This document shows, in pieces, positions 32,388 through 47,340 of a stretch of 64,000 bases of DNA. The notes below the pieces were generated by a model, which was given only the letters and a program-made list of their open reading frames with translations, made no database searches and was not told the origin of the DNA. Both the position numbers and the translations under genes were made by a program. This DNA comes from Ophiura sarsii (taxonomy: Eukaryota; Echinodermata; Ophiuroidea; Amphilepidida; Ophiuridae), in contig CM069450.1 of the NCBI GenBank assembly GCA_035610835.1, positions 32,480,971 to 32,544,970 on the forward strand, written 5' to 3'. How positions within the stretch are numbered: the stretch's first letter is position 1; every line of letters begins with the position of its first letter.

Positions 32388-34670
32388 CATGTCTGAGGCT
32401 ATTGGTAAATGCTCAATATGACAACAGTCTATAGGAAATAACTCGTGTTCTATACATTGCATAATCTTCTAATTTGGCGAGTGACAAGATATGTATATAA
32501 TTGTTATATACGGTAAAGATAAAGTAAATACGACATTTACATTGTTAGGGACTGGTCATTTTATGCGTGATTATGGCCCGTTTGTATGGTAAATCACTCA
32601 ATATGACAACTGTCTATAGGGAATAACTCGTCTTCTATACATTGCATAATCTTCTAATTTGGAGAGTGGCAAGATATGTATATAATTGTTATATACGGTA
32701 AAGATAAAGTAAATACGACATTTACATTGTTAGGGACTGGTCATTTTATGCGTGATTATGGCCCGTTTGTATGGTAAATCACTCAATATGACAACTGTCT
32801 ATAGGGAATAACTCGTCTTCTATACATTGCATAATCTTCTAATTTGGAGAGTGGCAAGATATGTATATACTTATTATATATGGTAAAGATAAAGTAAATA
32901 CGACATGTACATTGTTAGGGACTGGTCATTTCACGCGTGATTATGGCCCATGTATATTGAATGCGCGAGTGTTACATGTAGTCTTACATAGGGTGCAACG
33001 GGTGAAATTCATTATTTAAACTAATTATATGACAGTAGTTTATTGTGCAACAATCAATTAAAATCCTTTTCGTTATCGCAATGCGTTTCTTTTTTGATAA
33101 GGGACCGGTCACAACCGCATTATAGACGCTATGAAGTAATAACTATTGTGTCAATTATTGTAGCGTTGTATTTGCCATTGAAGTCATGGAATGATTGTAT
33201 TTTCTTTGCATTTACTTAACTTGACGGTTATAATTTATCTTCCGTGTTTAATTTATCTTCCGTGTTTAATAAATGCATTAAAAGTACGAAATGCATTGTG
33301 ACGGACTGGTCATTTTACATGTGGTAGACAGAGAGATAGAAAGATAAACAACAACCACCGAAAAAGTTCAAAAATAAAGAAGAACAAAAACCAAAAGAGA
33401 GGAAAAACACTAAAACAATATGTGACAAACAGATGAATAAAATAAACCAGTTAATGAGCCACGCGAATAACGAAAATGTTATATTAATACATTATTAAAA
33501 ACACCAATGGCTCGCGCCATGAGTATTTGAACCCGTGTCTCTGCCCTTAAGTATGCCAACGCGCTAACCAATTGAGCTAATCGCCCATCTATGCAATATC
33601 AAGCCAAATCAAGTGTCATATTATCTTCGGCTTTAGAAATTAGCACTGATTCACAATACACCTTTCATAGTAACGCCTTATAGCGTCTTTTTATTCAGAA
33701 CCATGCCCTCGTACTATCAGAGTATGGACAACCGTTGCGTTTGTCCATCCATTGAAAAGCATGCACATCGGTCGATTGTCCCCGATAAATAATAGAACTA
33801 ACTCCTATTATCTATTTAATTTAGACGGACAATCGTGTACACGCGTGCAATTCAATACGGTCAACCGTGTAATGGTTGTCCATCACCGCGTCATTAGAAT
33901 TCCAAAGACAGGGTTCGGCGAATTACCTACAATGTAATGTTTATACCACTGTGGACGATGCTATTTAATATAATTCTCTTTATTTAGCTTTGGCCTTGTT
34001 ATTATAATGTTATAAATGTAATAATTCTGTAATAAATGATTGCCGCGGTATGCTACGCAAACGATGTCGTGCGCTATGTCCGACCGCTTGGAGCGATATG
34101 CGCGAGGCGTGTCAATCGATGTGCACGAAGCGCTGCGCGCGAGACGTATAGATTGTTACTCATGATCTGTACACGAACAATGAATGTAATGACTGAACCT
34201 ATTCATATCTTGCCTGTATTGATATGTAATGAACCGCAATGTTAGTTACCATCTCATTGTTCATGTTATTTCTTGGTAACAAAGTCGAGTGCTATGCTCG
34301 AAGTTTATGCAAACGCGTAGCGCAAGCTGTAACCAAGGGATACGCATGGGATTGGGTCGAGCGCCACGCACGAACCGTCAAAGTTGTATTTAAATCATAT
34401 TTTATAATGTTCTCGTGTTTATCGGGGTATCAGATGCTTTTTTAAAATAAATAAGTCAGGCTTCCTTGAATAATAGGAGCAAATTATGCAGGTTTAGGTA
34501 TTTAATATGACCAGTCCCTAATTCAGTACTGTAGACACCTCTTGATGATGGTATATCAGGAGATTCATAGCATCTCTATTTACTGAAAATTTGATCAAAA
34601 AAGACTTACAAATAAAAAAGTTGTGGCTAAAAATGTAAAATCAGATGATTTTTTTTGGACTTCATTCAGA
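32388..34670 (+). repeat. array unit 2 (S2 without E)
   Basis: CATG (32388-32391) stands where E should be: CAGA-CATG-TCTG instead of CAGA-E-TCTG. S2 is 32392-34670 and is 18 bp longer than the others because ATTTATCTTCCGTGTTTA is doubled at about 33233-33268. It has private changes GGCGAGTGAC and CACGCGTGATT. Confidence 0.93.
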
Positions 34671-37204
34671 CAATTCAGGAAAATTGGTGTTGGACCACAT
34701 AGTCCATTTCTTTGCTAATATCCCACTTTAAGGGACTATTTTCAAGCGCTGATTTTGCAACAAACTTGTGTGGGGAGCTTGAGCTATCTATTAAGTGATA
34801 TCCCTCCCCCGCCCCCACCAATCAATGTTGAGGGTTCCAACGACCGTGGTGATGAAACGGTTCCGAACAACATTGAATGGGGGGACTGGGGGGTTGATTT
34901 CAACGAAGTCCTCAAAGTGGTTCAACAGTTATTTCCGGAATTGTCTGAGGCTATTGGTAAATGCTCAATATGACAACAGTCTATAGGAAATAACTCGTGT
35001 TCTATACATTGCATAATCTTCTAATTTGGAGAGTGACAAGATATGTATATAATTGTTATATACGGTAAAGATAAAGTAAATACGACATTTACATTGTTAG
35101 GGACTGGTCATTTTATGCGTGATTATGGCCCGTTTGTATGGTAAATCACTCAATATGACAACTGTCTATAGGGAATAACTCGTCTTCTATACATTGCATA
35201 ATCTTCTAATTTGGAGAGTGGCAAGATATGTATATAATTGTTATATACGGTAAAGATAAAGTAAATACGACATTTACATTGTTAGGGACTGGTCATTTTA
35301 TGCGTGATTATGGCCCGTTTGTATGGTAAATCACTCAATATGACAACTGTCTATAGGGAATAACTCGTCTTCTATACATTGCATAATCTTCTAATTTGGA
35401 GAGTGGCAAGATATGTATATACTTATTATATATGGTAAAGATAAAGTAAATACGACATGTACATTGTTAGGGACTGGTCATTTCATGCGTGATTATGGCC
35501 CATGTATATTGAATGCGCGAGTGTTACATGTAGTCTTACATAGGGTGCAACGGGTGAAATTCATTATTTAAACTAATTATATGACAGTAGTTTATTGTGC
35601 AACAATCAATTAAAATCCTTTTCGTTATCGCAATGCGTTTCTTTTTTGATAAGGGACCGGTCACAACCGCATTATAGACGCTATGAAGTAATAACTATTG
35701 TGTCAATTATTGTAGCGTTGTATTTGCCATTGAAGTCATGGAATGATTGTATTTTCTTTGCATTTACTTAACTTGACGGTTATAATTTATCTTCCGTGTT
35801 TAATAAATGCATTAAAAGTACGAAATGCATTGTGACGGACTAGTCATTTTACATGTGGTAGACAAAGAGATAGAAAGATAAACAACAACCACCGAAAAAG
35901 TTCAAAAATAAAGAAGAACAAAAACCAAAAGAGAGGAAAAACACTAAAACAATATGTGACAAACAGATGAATAAAATAAACCAGTTAATGAGCCACGCGA
36001 ATAACGAAAATGTTATATTAATACATTATTAAAAACACCAATGGCTCGCGCCATGAGTATTTGAACCCGTGTCTCTGCCCTTAAGTATGCCAACGCGCTA
36101 ACCAATTGAGCTAATCGCCCATCTATGCAATATCAAGCCAAATCAAGTGTCATATTATCTTCGGCTTTAGAAATTAGCACTGATTCACAATACACCTTTC
36201 ATAGTAACGCCTTATAGCGTCTTTTTATTCAGAACCATGCCCTCGTACTATCAGAGTATGGACAACCGTTGCGTTTGTCCATCCATTGAAAAGCATGCAC
36301 ATCGGTCGATTGTCCCCGATAAATAATAGAACTAACTCCTATTATCTATTTAATTTAGACGGACAATCGTGTACACGCGTGCAATTCAATACGGTCAACC
36401 GTGTAATGGTTGTCCATCACCGCGTCATTAGAATTCCAAAGACAGGGTTCGGCGAATTACCTACAATGTAATGTTTATACCACTGTGGACGATGCTATTT
36501 AATATAATTCTCTTTATTTAGCTTTGGCCTTGTTATTATAATGTTATAAATGTAATAATTCTGTAATAAATGATTGCCGCGGTATGCTACGCAAACGATG
36601 TCGTGCGCTATGTCCGACCGCTTGGAGCGATATGCGCGAGGCGTGTCAATCGATGTGCACGAAGCGTTGCGCGCGAGACGTATAGATTGTTACTCATGAT
36701 CTGTACACGAACAATGAATGTAATGACTGAACCTATTCATATCTTGCCTGTATTGATATGTAATGAACCGCAATGTTAGTTACCATCTCATTGTTCATAT
36801 TATTTCTTGGTAACAAAGTCGAGTGCTATGCTCGAAGTTTATGCAAACGCGTAGCGCAAGCTGTAACCAAGGGATACGCATGGGATTGGGTCGAGCGCCA
36901 CGCACGAACCGTCAAAGTTGTATTTAAATCATATTTTATAATGTTCTCGTGTTTATCGGGGTATCAGATGCTTTTTTAAAATAAATAAGTCAGGCTTCCT
37001 TGAATAATAGGAGCAAATTATGCAGGTTTAGGTATTTAATATGACCAGTCCCTAATTCAGTACTGTAGACACCTCTTGATGATGGTATATCAGGAGATTC
37101 ATAGCATCTCTATTTACTGAAAATTTGATCAAAAAAGACTTACAAATAAAAAAGTTGTGGCTAAAAATGTAAAATCAGATGATTTTTTTTGGACTTCATT
37201 CAGA
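34671..37204 (+). repeat. array unit 3 (E2 + S3)
   Basis: E occupies 34671-34943. This is the first of the near-identical inner units. It shares with all later units the GTTGCGCGCG and TTCATATTATTT variants that are absent from units 1 and 2. Confidence 0.93.
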
Positions 37205-39738
37205 CAATTCAGGAAAATTGGTGTTGGACCACATAGTCCATTTCTTTGCTAATATCCCACTTTAAGGGACTATTTTCAAGCGCTGATTTTGCAACAAACT
37301 TGTGTGGGGAGCTTGAGCTATCTATTAAGTGATATCCCTCCCCCGCCCCCACCAATCAATGTTGAGGGTTCCAACGACCGTGGTGATGAAACGGTTCCGA
37401 ACAACATTGAATGGGGGGACTGGGGGGTTGATTTCAACGAAGTCCTCAAAGTGGTTCAACAGTTATTTCCGGAATTGTCTGAGGCTATTGGTAAATGCTC
37501 AATATGACAACAGTCTATAGGAAATAACTCGTGTTCTATACATTGCATAATCTTCTAATTTGGAGAGTGACAAGATATGTATATAATTGTTATATACGGT
37601 AAAGATAAAGTAAATACGACATTTACATTGTTAGGGACTGGTCATTTTATGCGTGATTATGGCCCGTTTGTATGGTAAATCACTCAATATGACAACTGTC
37701 TATAGGGAATAACTCGTCTTCTATACATTGCATAATCTTCTAATTTGGAGAGTGGCAAGATATGTATATAATTGTTATATACGGTAAAGATAAAGTAAAT
37801 ACGACATTTACATTGTTAGGGACTGGTCATTTTATGCGTGATTATGGCCCGTTTGTATGGTAAATCACTCAATATGACAACTGTCTATAGGGAATAACTC
37901 GTCTTCTATACATTGCATAATCTTCTAATTTGGAGAGTGGCAAGATATGTATATACTTATTATATATGGTAAAGATAAAGTAAATACGACATGTACATTG
38001 TTAGGGACTGGTCATTTCATGCGTGATTATGGCCCATGTATATTGAATGCGCGAGTGTTACATGTAGTCTTACATAGGGTGCAACGGGTGAAATTCATTA
38101 TTTAAACTAATTATATGACAGTAGTTTATTGTGCAACAATCAATTAAAATCCTTTTCGTTATCGCAATGCGTTTCTTTTTTGATAAGGGACCGGTCACAA
38201 CCGCATTATAGACGCTATGAAGTAATAACTATTGTGTCAATTATTGTAGCGTTGTATTTGCCATTGAAGTCATGGAATGATTGTATTTTCTTTGCATTTA
38301 CTTAACTTGACGGTTATAATTTATCTTCCGTGTTTAATAAATGCATTAAAAGTACGAAATGCATTGTGACGGACTAGTCATTTTACATGTGGTAGACAAA
38401 GAGATAGAAAGATAAACAACAACCACCGAAAAAGTTCAAAAATAAAGAAGAACAAAAACCAAAAGAGAGGAAAAACACTAAAACAATATGTGACAAACAG
38501 ATGAATAAAATAAACCAGTTAATGAGCCACGCGAATAACGAAAATGTTATATTAATACATTATTAAAAACACCAATGGCTCGCGCCATGAGTATTTGAAC
38601 CCGTGTCTCTGCCCTTAAGTATGCCAACGCGCTAACCAATTGAGCTAATCGCCCATCTATGCAATATCAAGCCAAATCAAGTGTCATATTATCTTCGGCT
38701 TTAGAAATTAGCACTGATTCACAATACACCTTTCATAGTAACGCCTTATAGCGTCTTTTTATTCAGAACCATGCCCTCGTACTATCAGAGTATGGACAAC
38801 CGTTGCGTTTGTCCATCCATTGAAAAGCATGCACATCGGTCGATTGTCCCCGATAAATAATAGAACTAACTCCTATTATCTATTTAATTTAGACGGACAA
38901 TCGTGTACACGCGTGCAATTCAATACGGTCAACCGTGTAATGGTTGTCCATCACCGCGTCATTAGAATTCCAAAGACAGGGTTCGGCGAATTACCTACAA
39001 TGTAATGTTTATACCACTGTGGACGATGCTATTTAATATAATTCTCTTTATTTAGCTTTGGCCTTGTTATTATAATGTTATAAATGTAATAATTCTGTAA
39101 TAAATGATTGCCGCGGTATGCTACGCAAACGATGTCGTGCGCTATGTCCGACCGCTTGGAGCGATATGCGCGAGGCGTGTCAATCGATGTGCACGAAGCG
39201 TTGCGCGCGAGACGTATAGATTGTTACTCATGATCTGTACACGAACAATGAATGTAATGACTGAACCTATTCATATCTTGCCTGTATTGATATGTAATGA
39301 ACCGCAATGTTAGTTACCATCTCATTGTTCATATTATTTCTTGGTAACAAAGTCGAGTGCTATGCTCGAAGTTTATGCAAACGCGTAGCGCAAGCTGTAA
39401 CCAAGGGATACGCATGGGATTGGGTCGAGCGCCACGCACGAACCGTCAAAGTTGTATTTAAATCATATTTTATAATGTTCTCGTGTTTATCGGGGTATCA
39501 GATGCTTTTTTAAAATAAATAAGTCAGGCTTCCTTGAATAATAGGAGCAAATTATGCAGGTTTAGGTATTTAATATGACCAGTCCCTAATTCAGTACTGT
39601 AGACACCTCTTGATGATGGTATATCAGGAGATTCATAGCATCTCTATTTACTGAAAATTTGATCAAAAAAGACTTACAAATAAAAAAGTTGTGGCTAAAA
39701 ATGTAAAATCAGATGATTTTTTTTGGACTTCATTCAGA
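37205..39738 (+). repeat. array unit 4 (E3 + S4)
   Basis: 2534 bp. I saw no difference from units 3, 5 and 6 at the positions compared. Confidence 0.92.
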
Positions 39739-42272
39739 CAATTCAGGAAAATTGGTGTTGGACCACATAGTCCATTTCTTTGCTAATATCCCACTTTAAG
39801 GGACTATTTTCAAGCGCTGATTTTGCAACAAACTTGTGTGGGGAGCTTGAGCTATCTATTAAGTGATATCCCTCCCCCGCCCCCACCAATCAATGTTGAG
39901 GGTTCCAACGACCGTGGTGATGAAACGGTTCCGAACAACATTGAATGGGGGGACTGGGGGGTTGATTTCAACGAAGTCCTCAAAGTGGTTCAACAGTTAT
40001 TTCCGGAATTGTCTGAGGCTATTGGTAAATGCTCAATATGACAACAGTCTATAGGAAATAACTCGTGTTCTATACATTGCATAATCTTCTAATTTGGAGA
40101 GTGACAAGATATGTATATAATTGTTATATACGGTAAAGATAAAGTAAATACGACATTTACATTGTTAGGGACTGGTCATTTTATGCGTGATTATGGCCCG
40201 TTTGTATGGTAAATCACTCAATATGACAACTGTCTATAGGGAATAACTCGTCTTCTATACATTGCATAATCTTCTAATTTGGAGAGTGGCAAGATATGTA
40301 TATAATTGTTATATACGGTAAAGATAAAGTAAATACGACATTTACATTGTTAGGGACTGGTCATTTTATGCGTGATTATGGCCCGTTTGTATGGTAAATC
40401 ACTCAATATGACAACTGTCTATAGGGAATAACTCGTCTTCTATACATTGCATAATCTTCTAATTTGGAGAGTGGCAAGATATGTATATACTTATTATATA
40501 TGGTAAAGATAAAGTAAATACGACATGTACATTGTTAGGGACTGGTCATTTCATGCGTGATTATGGCCCATGTATATTGAATGCGCGAGTGTTACATGTA
40601 GTCTTACATAGGGTGCAACGGGTGAAATTCATTATTTAAACTAATTATATGACAGTAGTTTATTGTGCAACAATCAATTAAAATCCTTTTCGTTATCGCA
40701 ATGCGTTTCTTTTTTGATAAGGGACCGGTCACAACCGCATTATAGACGCTATGAAGTAATAACTATTGTGTCAATTATTGTAGCGTTGTATTTGCCATTG
40801 AAGTCATGGAATGATTGTATTTTCTTTGCATTTACTTAACTTGACGGTTATAATTTATCTTCCGTGTTTAATAAATGCATTAAAAGTACGAAATGCATTG
40901 TGACGGACTAGTCATTTTACATGTGGTAGACAAAGAGATAGAAAGATAAACAACAACCACCGAAAAAGTTCAAAAATAAAGAAGAACAAAAACCAAAAGA
41001 GAGGAAAAACACTAAAACAATATGTGACAAACAGATGAATAAAATAAACCAGTTAATGAGCCACGCGAATAACGAAAATGTTATATTAATACATTATTAA
41101 AAACACCAATGGCTCGCGCCATGAGTATTTGAACCCGTGTCTCTGCCCTTAAGTATGCCAACGCGCTAACCAATTGAGCTAATCGCCCATCTATGCAATA
41201 TCAAGCCAAATCAAGTGTCATATTATCTTCGGCTTTAGAAATTAGCACTGATTCACAATACACCTTTCATAGTAACGCCTTATAGCGTCTTTTTATTCAG
41301 AACCATGCCCTCGTACTATCAGAGTATGGACAACCGTTGCGTTTGTCCATCCATTGAAAAGCATGCACATCGGTCGATTGTCCCCGATAAATAATAGAAC
41401 TAACTCCTATTATCTATTTAATTTAGACGGACAATCGTGTACACGCGTGCAATTCAATACGGTCAACCGTGTAATGGTTGTCCATCACCGCGTCATTAGA
41501 ATTCCAAAGACAGGGTTCGGCGAATTACCTACAATGTAATGTTTATACCACTGTGGACGATGCTATTTAATATAATTCTCTTTATTTAGCTTTGGCCTTG
41601 TTATTATAATGTTATAAATGTAATAATTCTGTAATAAATGATTGCCGCGGTATGCTACGCAAACGATGTCGTGCGCTATGTCCGACCGCTTGGAGCGATA
41701 TGCGCGAGGCGTGTCAATCGATGTGCACGAAGCGTTGCGCGCGAGACGTATAGATTGTTACTCATGATCTGTACACGAACAATGAATGTAATGACTGAAC
41801 CTATTCATATCTTGCCTGTATTGATATGTAATGAACCGCAATGTTAGTTACCATCTCATTGTTCATATTATTTCTTGGTAACAAAGTCGAGTGCTATGCT
41901 CGAAGTTTATGCAAACGCGTAGCGCAAGCTGTAACCAAGGGATACGCATGGGATTGGGTCGAGCGCCACGCACGAACCGTCAAAGTTGTATTTAAATCAT
42001 ATTTTATAATGTTCTCGTGTTTATCGGGGTATCAGATGCTTTTTTAAAATAAATAAGTCAGGCTTCCTTGAATAATAGGAGCAAATTATGCAGGTTTAGG
42101 TATTTAATATGACCAGTCCCTAATTCAGTACTGTAGACACCTCTTGATGATGGTATATCAGGAGATTCATAGCATCTCTATTTACTGAAAATTTGATCAA
42201 AAAAGACTTACAAATAAAAAAGTTGTGGCTAAAAATGTAAAATCAGATGATTTTTTTTGGACTTCATTCAGA
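39739..42272 (+). repeat. array unit 5 (E4 + S5)
   Basis: 2534 bp, apparently identical to unit 4 at the positions compared. Confidence 0.92.
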
Positions 42273-44806
42273 CAATTCAGGAAAATTGGTGTTGGACCAC
42301 ATAGTCCATTTCTTTGCTAATATCCCACTTTAAGGGACTATTTTCAAGCGCTGATTTTGCAACAAACTTGTGTGGGGAGCTTGAGCTATCTATTAAGTGA
42401 TATCCCTCCCCCGCCCCCACCAATCAATGTTGAGGGTTCCAACGACCGTGGTGATGAAACGGTTCCGAACAACATTGAATGGGGGGACTGGGGGGTTGAT
42501 TTCAACGAAGTCCTCAAAGTGGTTCAACAGTTATTTCCGGAATTGTCTGAGGCTATTGGTAAATGCTCAATATGACAACAGTCTATAGGAAATAACTCGT
42601 GTTCTATACATTGCATAATCTTCTAATTTGGAGAGTGACAAGATATGTATATAATTGTTATATACGGTAAAGATAAAGTAAATACGACATTTACATTGTT
42701 AGGGACTGGTCATTTTATGCGTGATTATGGCCCGTTTGTATGGTAAATCACTCAATATGACAACTGTCTATAGGGAATAACTCGTCTTCTATACATTGCA
42801 TAATCTTCTAATTTGGAGAGTGGCAAGATATGTATATAATTGTTATATACGGTAAAGATAAAGTAAATACGACATTTACATTGTTAGGGACTGGTCATTT
42901 TATGCGTGATTATGGCCCGTTTGTATGGTAAATCACTCAATATGACAACTGTCTATAGGGAATAACTCGTCTTCTATACATTGCATAATCTTCTAATTTG
43001 GAGAGTGGCAAGATATGTATATACTTATTATATATGGTAAAGATAAAGTAAATACGACATGTACATTGTTAGGGACTGGTCATTTCATGCGTGATTATGG
43101 CCCATGTATATTGAATGCGCGAGTGTTACATGTAGTCTTACATAGGGTGCAACGGGTGAAATTCATTATTTAAACTAATTATATGACAGTAGTTTATTGT
43201 GCAACAATCAATTAAAATCCTTTTCGTTATCGCAATGCGTTTCTTTTTTGATAAGGGACCGGTCACAACCGCATTATAGACGCTATGAAGTAATAACTAT
43301 TGTGTCAATTATTGTAGCGTTGTATTTGCCATTGAAGTCATGGAATGATTGTATTTTCTTTGCATTTACTTAACTTGACGGTTATAATTTATCTTCCGTG
43401 TTTAATAAATGCATTAAAAGTACGAAATGCATTGTGACGGACTAGTCATTTTACATGTGGTAGACAAAGAGATAGAAAGATAAACAACAACCACCGAAAA
43501 AGTTCAAAAATAAAGAAGAACAAAAACCAAAAGAGAGGAAAAACACTAAAACAATATGTGACAAACAGATGAATAAAATAAACCAGTTAATGAGCCACGC
43601 GAATAACGAAAATGTTATATTAATACATTATTAAAAACACCAATGGCTCGCGCCATGAGTATTTGAACCCGTGTCTCTGCCCTTAAGTATGCCAACGCGC
43701 TAACCAATTGAGCTAATCGCCCATCTATGCAATATCAAGCCAAATCAAGTGTCATATTATCTTCGGCTTTAGAAATTAGCACTGATTCACAATACACCTT
43801 TCATAGTAACGCCTTATAGCGTCTTTTTATTCAGAACCATGCCCTCGTACTATCAGAGTATGGACAACCGTTGCGTTTGTCCATCCATTGAAAAGCATGC
43901 ACATCGGTCGATTGTCCCCGATAAATAATAGAACTAACTCCTATTATCTATTTAATTTAGACGGACAATCGTGTACACGCGTGCAATTCAATACGGTCAA
44001 CCGTGTAATGGTTGTCCATCACCGCGTCATTAGAATTCCAAAGACAGGGTTCGGCGAATTACCTACAATGTAATGTTTATACCACTGTGGACGATGCTAT
44101 TTAATATAATTCTCTTTATTTAGCTTTGGCCTTGTTATTATAATGTTATAAATGTAATAATTCTGTAATAAATGATTGCCGCGGTATGCTACGCAAACGA
44201 TGTCGTGCGCTATGTCCGACCGCTTGGAGCGATATGCGCGAGGCGTGTCAATCGATGTGCACGAAGCGTTGCGCGCGAGACGTATAGATTGTTACTCATG
44301 ATCTGTACACGAACAATGAATGTAATGACTGAACCTATTCATATCTTGCCTGTATTGATATGTAATGAACCGCAATGTTAGTTACCATCTCATTGTTCAT
44401 ATTATTTCTTGGTAACAAAGTCGAGTGCTATGCTCGAAGTTTATGCAAACGCGTAGCGCAAGCTGTAACCAAGGGATACGCATGGGATTGGGTCGAGCGC
44501 CACGCACGAACCGTCAAAGTTGTATTTAAATCATATTTTATAATGTTCTCGTGTTTATCGGGGTATCAGATGCTTTTTTAAAATAAATAAGTCAGGCTTC
44601 CTTGAATAATAGGAGCAAATTATGCAGGTTTAGGTATTTAATATGACCAGTCCCTAATTCAGTACTGTAGACACCTCTTGATGATGGTATATCAGGAGAT
44701 TCATAGCATCTCTATTTACTGAAAATTTGATCAAAAAAGACTTACAAATAAAAAAGTTGTGGCTAAAAATGTAAAATCAGATGATTTTTTTTGGACTTCA
44801 TTCAGA
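42273..44806 (+). repeat. array unit 6 (E5 + S6)
   Basis: 2534 bp, apparently identical to unit 4 at the positions compared. Confidence 0.92.
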
Positions 44807-47340
44807 CAATTCAGGAAAATTGGTGTTGGACCACATAGTCCATTTCTTTGCTAATATCCCACTTTAAGGGACTATTTTCAAGCGCTGATTTTGCAACAAA
44901 CTTGTGTGGGGAGCTTGAGCTATCTATTAAGTGATATCCCTCCCCCGCCCCCACCAATCAATGTTGAGGGTTCCAACGACCGTGGTGATGAAACGGTTCC
45001 GAACAACATTGAATGGGGGGACTGGGGGGTTGATTTCAACGAAGTCCTCAAAGTGGTTCAACAGTTATTTCCGGAATTGTCTGAGGCTATTGGTAAATGC
45101 TCAATATGACAACAGTCTATAGGAAATAACTCGTGTTCTATACATTGCATAATCTTCTAATTTGGAGAGTGACAAGATATGTATATAATTGTTATATACG
45201 GTAAAGATAAAGTAAATACGACATTTACATTGTTAGGGACTGGTCATTTTATGCGTGATTATGGCCCGTTTGTATGGTAAATCACTCAATATGACAACTG
45301 TCTATAGGGAATAACTCGTCTTCTATACATTGCATAATCTTCTAATTTGGAGAGTGGCAAGATATGTATATAATTGTTATATACGGTAAAGATAAAGTAA
45401 ATACGACATTTACATTGTTAGGGACTGGTCATTTTATGCGTGATTATGGCCCGTTTGTATGGTAAATCACTCAATATGACAACTGTCTATAGGGAATAAC
45501 TCGTCTTCTATACATTGCATAATCTTCTAATTTGGAGAGTGGCAAGATATGTATATACTTATTATATATGGTAAAGATAAAGTAAATACGACATGTACAT
45601 TGTTAGGGACTGGTCATTTCATGCGTGATTATGGCCCATGTATATTGAATGCGCGAGTGTTACATGTAGTCTTACATAGGGTGCAACGGGTGAAATTCAT
45701 TATTTAAACTAATTATATGACAGTAGTTTATTGTGCAACAATCAATTAAAATCCTTTTCGTTATCGCAATGCGTTTCTTTTTTGATAAGGGACCGGTCAC
45801 AACCGCATTATAGACGCTATGAAGTAATAACTATTGTGTCAATTATTGTAGCGTTGTATTTGCCATTGAAGTCATGGAATGATTGTATTTTCTTTGCATT
45901 TACTTAACTTGACGGTTATAATTTATCTTCCGTGTTTAATAAATGCATTAAAAGTACGAAATGCATTGTGACGGACTAGTCATTTTACATGTGGTAGACA
46001 AAGAGATAGAAAGATAAACAACAACCACCGAAAAAGTTCAAAAATAAAGAAGAACAAAAACCAAAAGAGAGGAAAAACACTAAAACAATATGTGACAAAC
46101 AGATGAATAAAATAAACCAGTTAATGAGCCACGCGAATAACGAAAATGTTATATTAATACATTATTAAAAACACCAATGGCTCGCGCCATGAGTATTTGA
46201 ACCCGTGTCTCTGCCCTTAAGTATGCCAACGCGCTAACCAATTGAGCTAATCGCCCATCTATGCAATATCAAGCCAAATCAAGTGTCATATTATCTTCGG
46301 CTTTAGAAATTAGCACTGATTCACAATACACCTTTCATAGTAACGCCTTATAGCGTCTTTTTATTCAGAACCATGCCCTCGTACTATCAGAGTATGGACA
46401 ACCGTTGCGTTTGTCCATCCATTGAAAAGCATGCACATCGGTCGATTGTCCCCGATAAATAATAGAACTAACTCCTATTATCTATTTAATTTAGACGGAC
46501 AATCGTGTACACGCGTGCAATTCAATACGGTCAACCGTGTAATGGTTGTCCATCACCGCGTCATTAGAATTCCAAAGACATGGTTCGGCGAATTACCTAC
46601 AATGTAATGTTTATACCACTGTGGACGATGCTATTTAATATAATTCTCTTTATTTAGCTTTGGCCTTGTTATTATAATGTTATAAATGTAATAATTCTGT
46701 AATAAATGATTGCCGCGGTATGCTACGCAAACGATGTCGTGCGCTATGTCCGACCGCTTGGAGCGATATGCGCGAGGCGTGTCAATCGATGTGCACGAAG
46801 CGTTGCGCGCGAGACGTATAGATTGTTACTCATGATCTGTACACGAACAATGAATGTAATGACTGAACCTATTCATATCTTGCCTGTATTGATATGTAAT
46901 GAACCGCAATGTTAGTTACCATCTCATTGTTCATATTATTTCTTGGTAACAAAGTCGAGTGCTATGCTCGAAGTTTATGCAAACGCGTAGCGCAAGCTGT
47001 AACCAAGGGATACGCATGGGATTGGGTCGAGCGCCACGCACGAACCGTCAAAGTTGTATTTAAATCATATTTTATAATGTTCTCGTGTTTATCGGGGTAT
47101 CAGATGCTTTTTTAAAATAAATAAGTCAGGCTTCCTTGAATAATAGGAGCAAATTATGCAGGTTTAGGTATTTAATATGACCAGTCCCTAATTCAGTACT
47201 GTAGACACCTCTTGATGATGGTATATCAGGAGATTCATAGCATCTCTATTTACTGAAAATTTGATCAAAAAAGACTTACAAATAAAAAAGTTGTGGCTAA
47301 AAATGTAAAATCAGATGATTTTTTTTGGACTTCATTCAGA
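44807..47340 (+). repeat. array unit 7 (E6 + S7)
   Basis: 2534 bp with at least one private change, AGACATGGTTCGG instead of AGACAGGGTTCGG near 46580. Confidence 0.92.
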
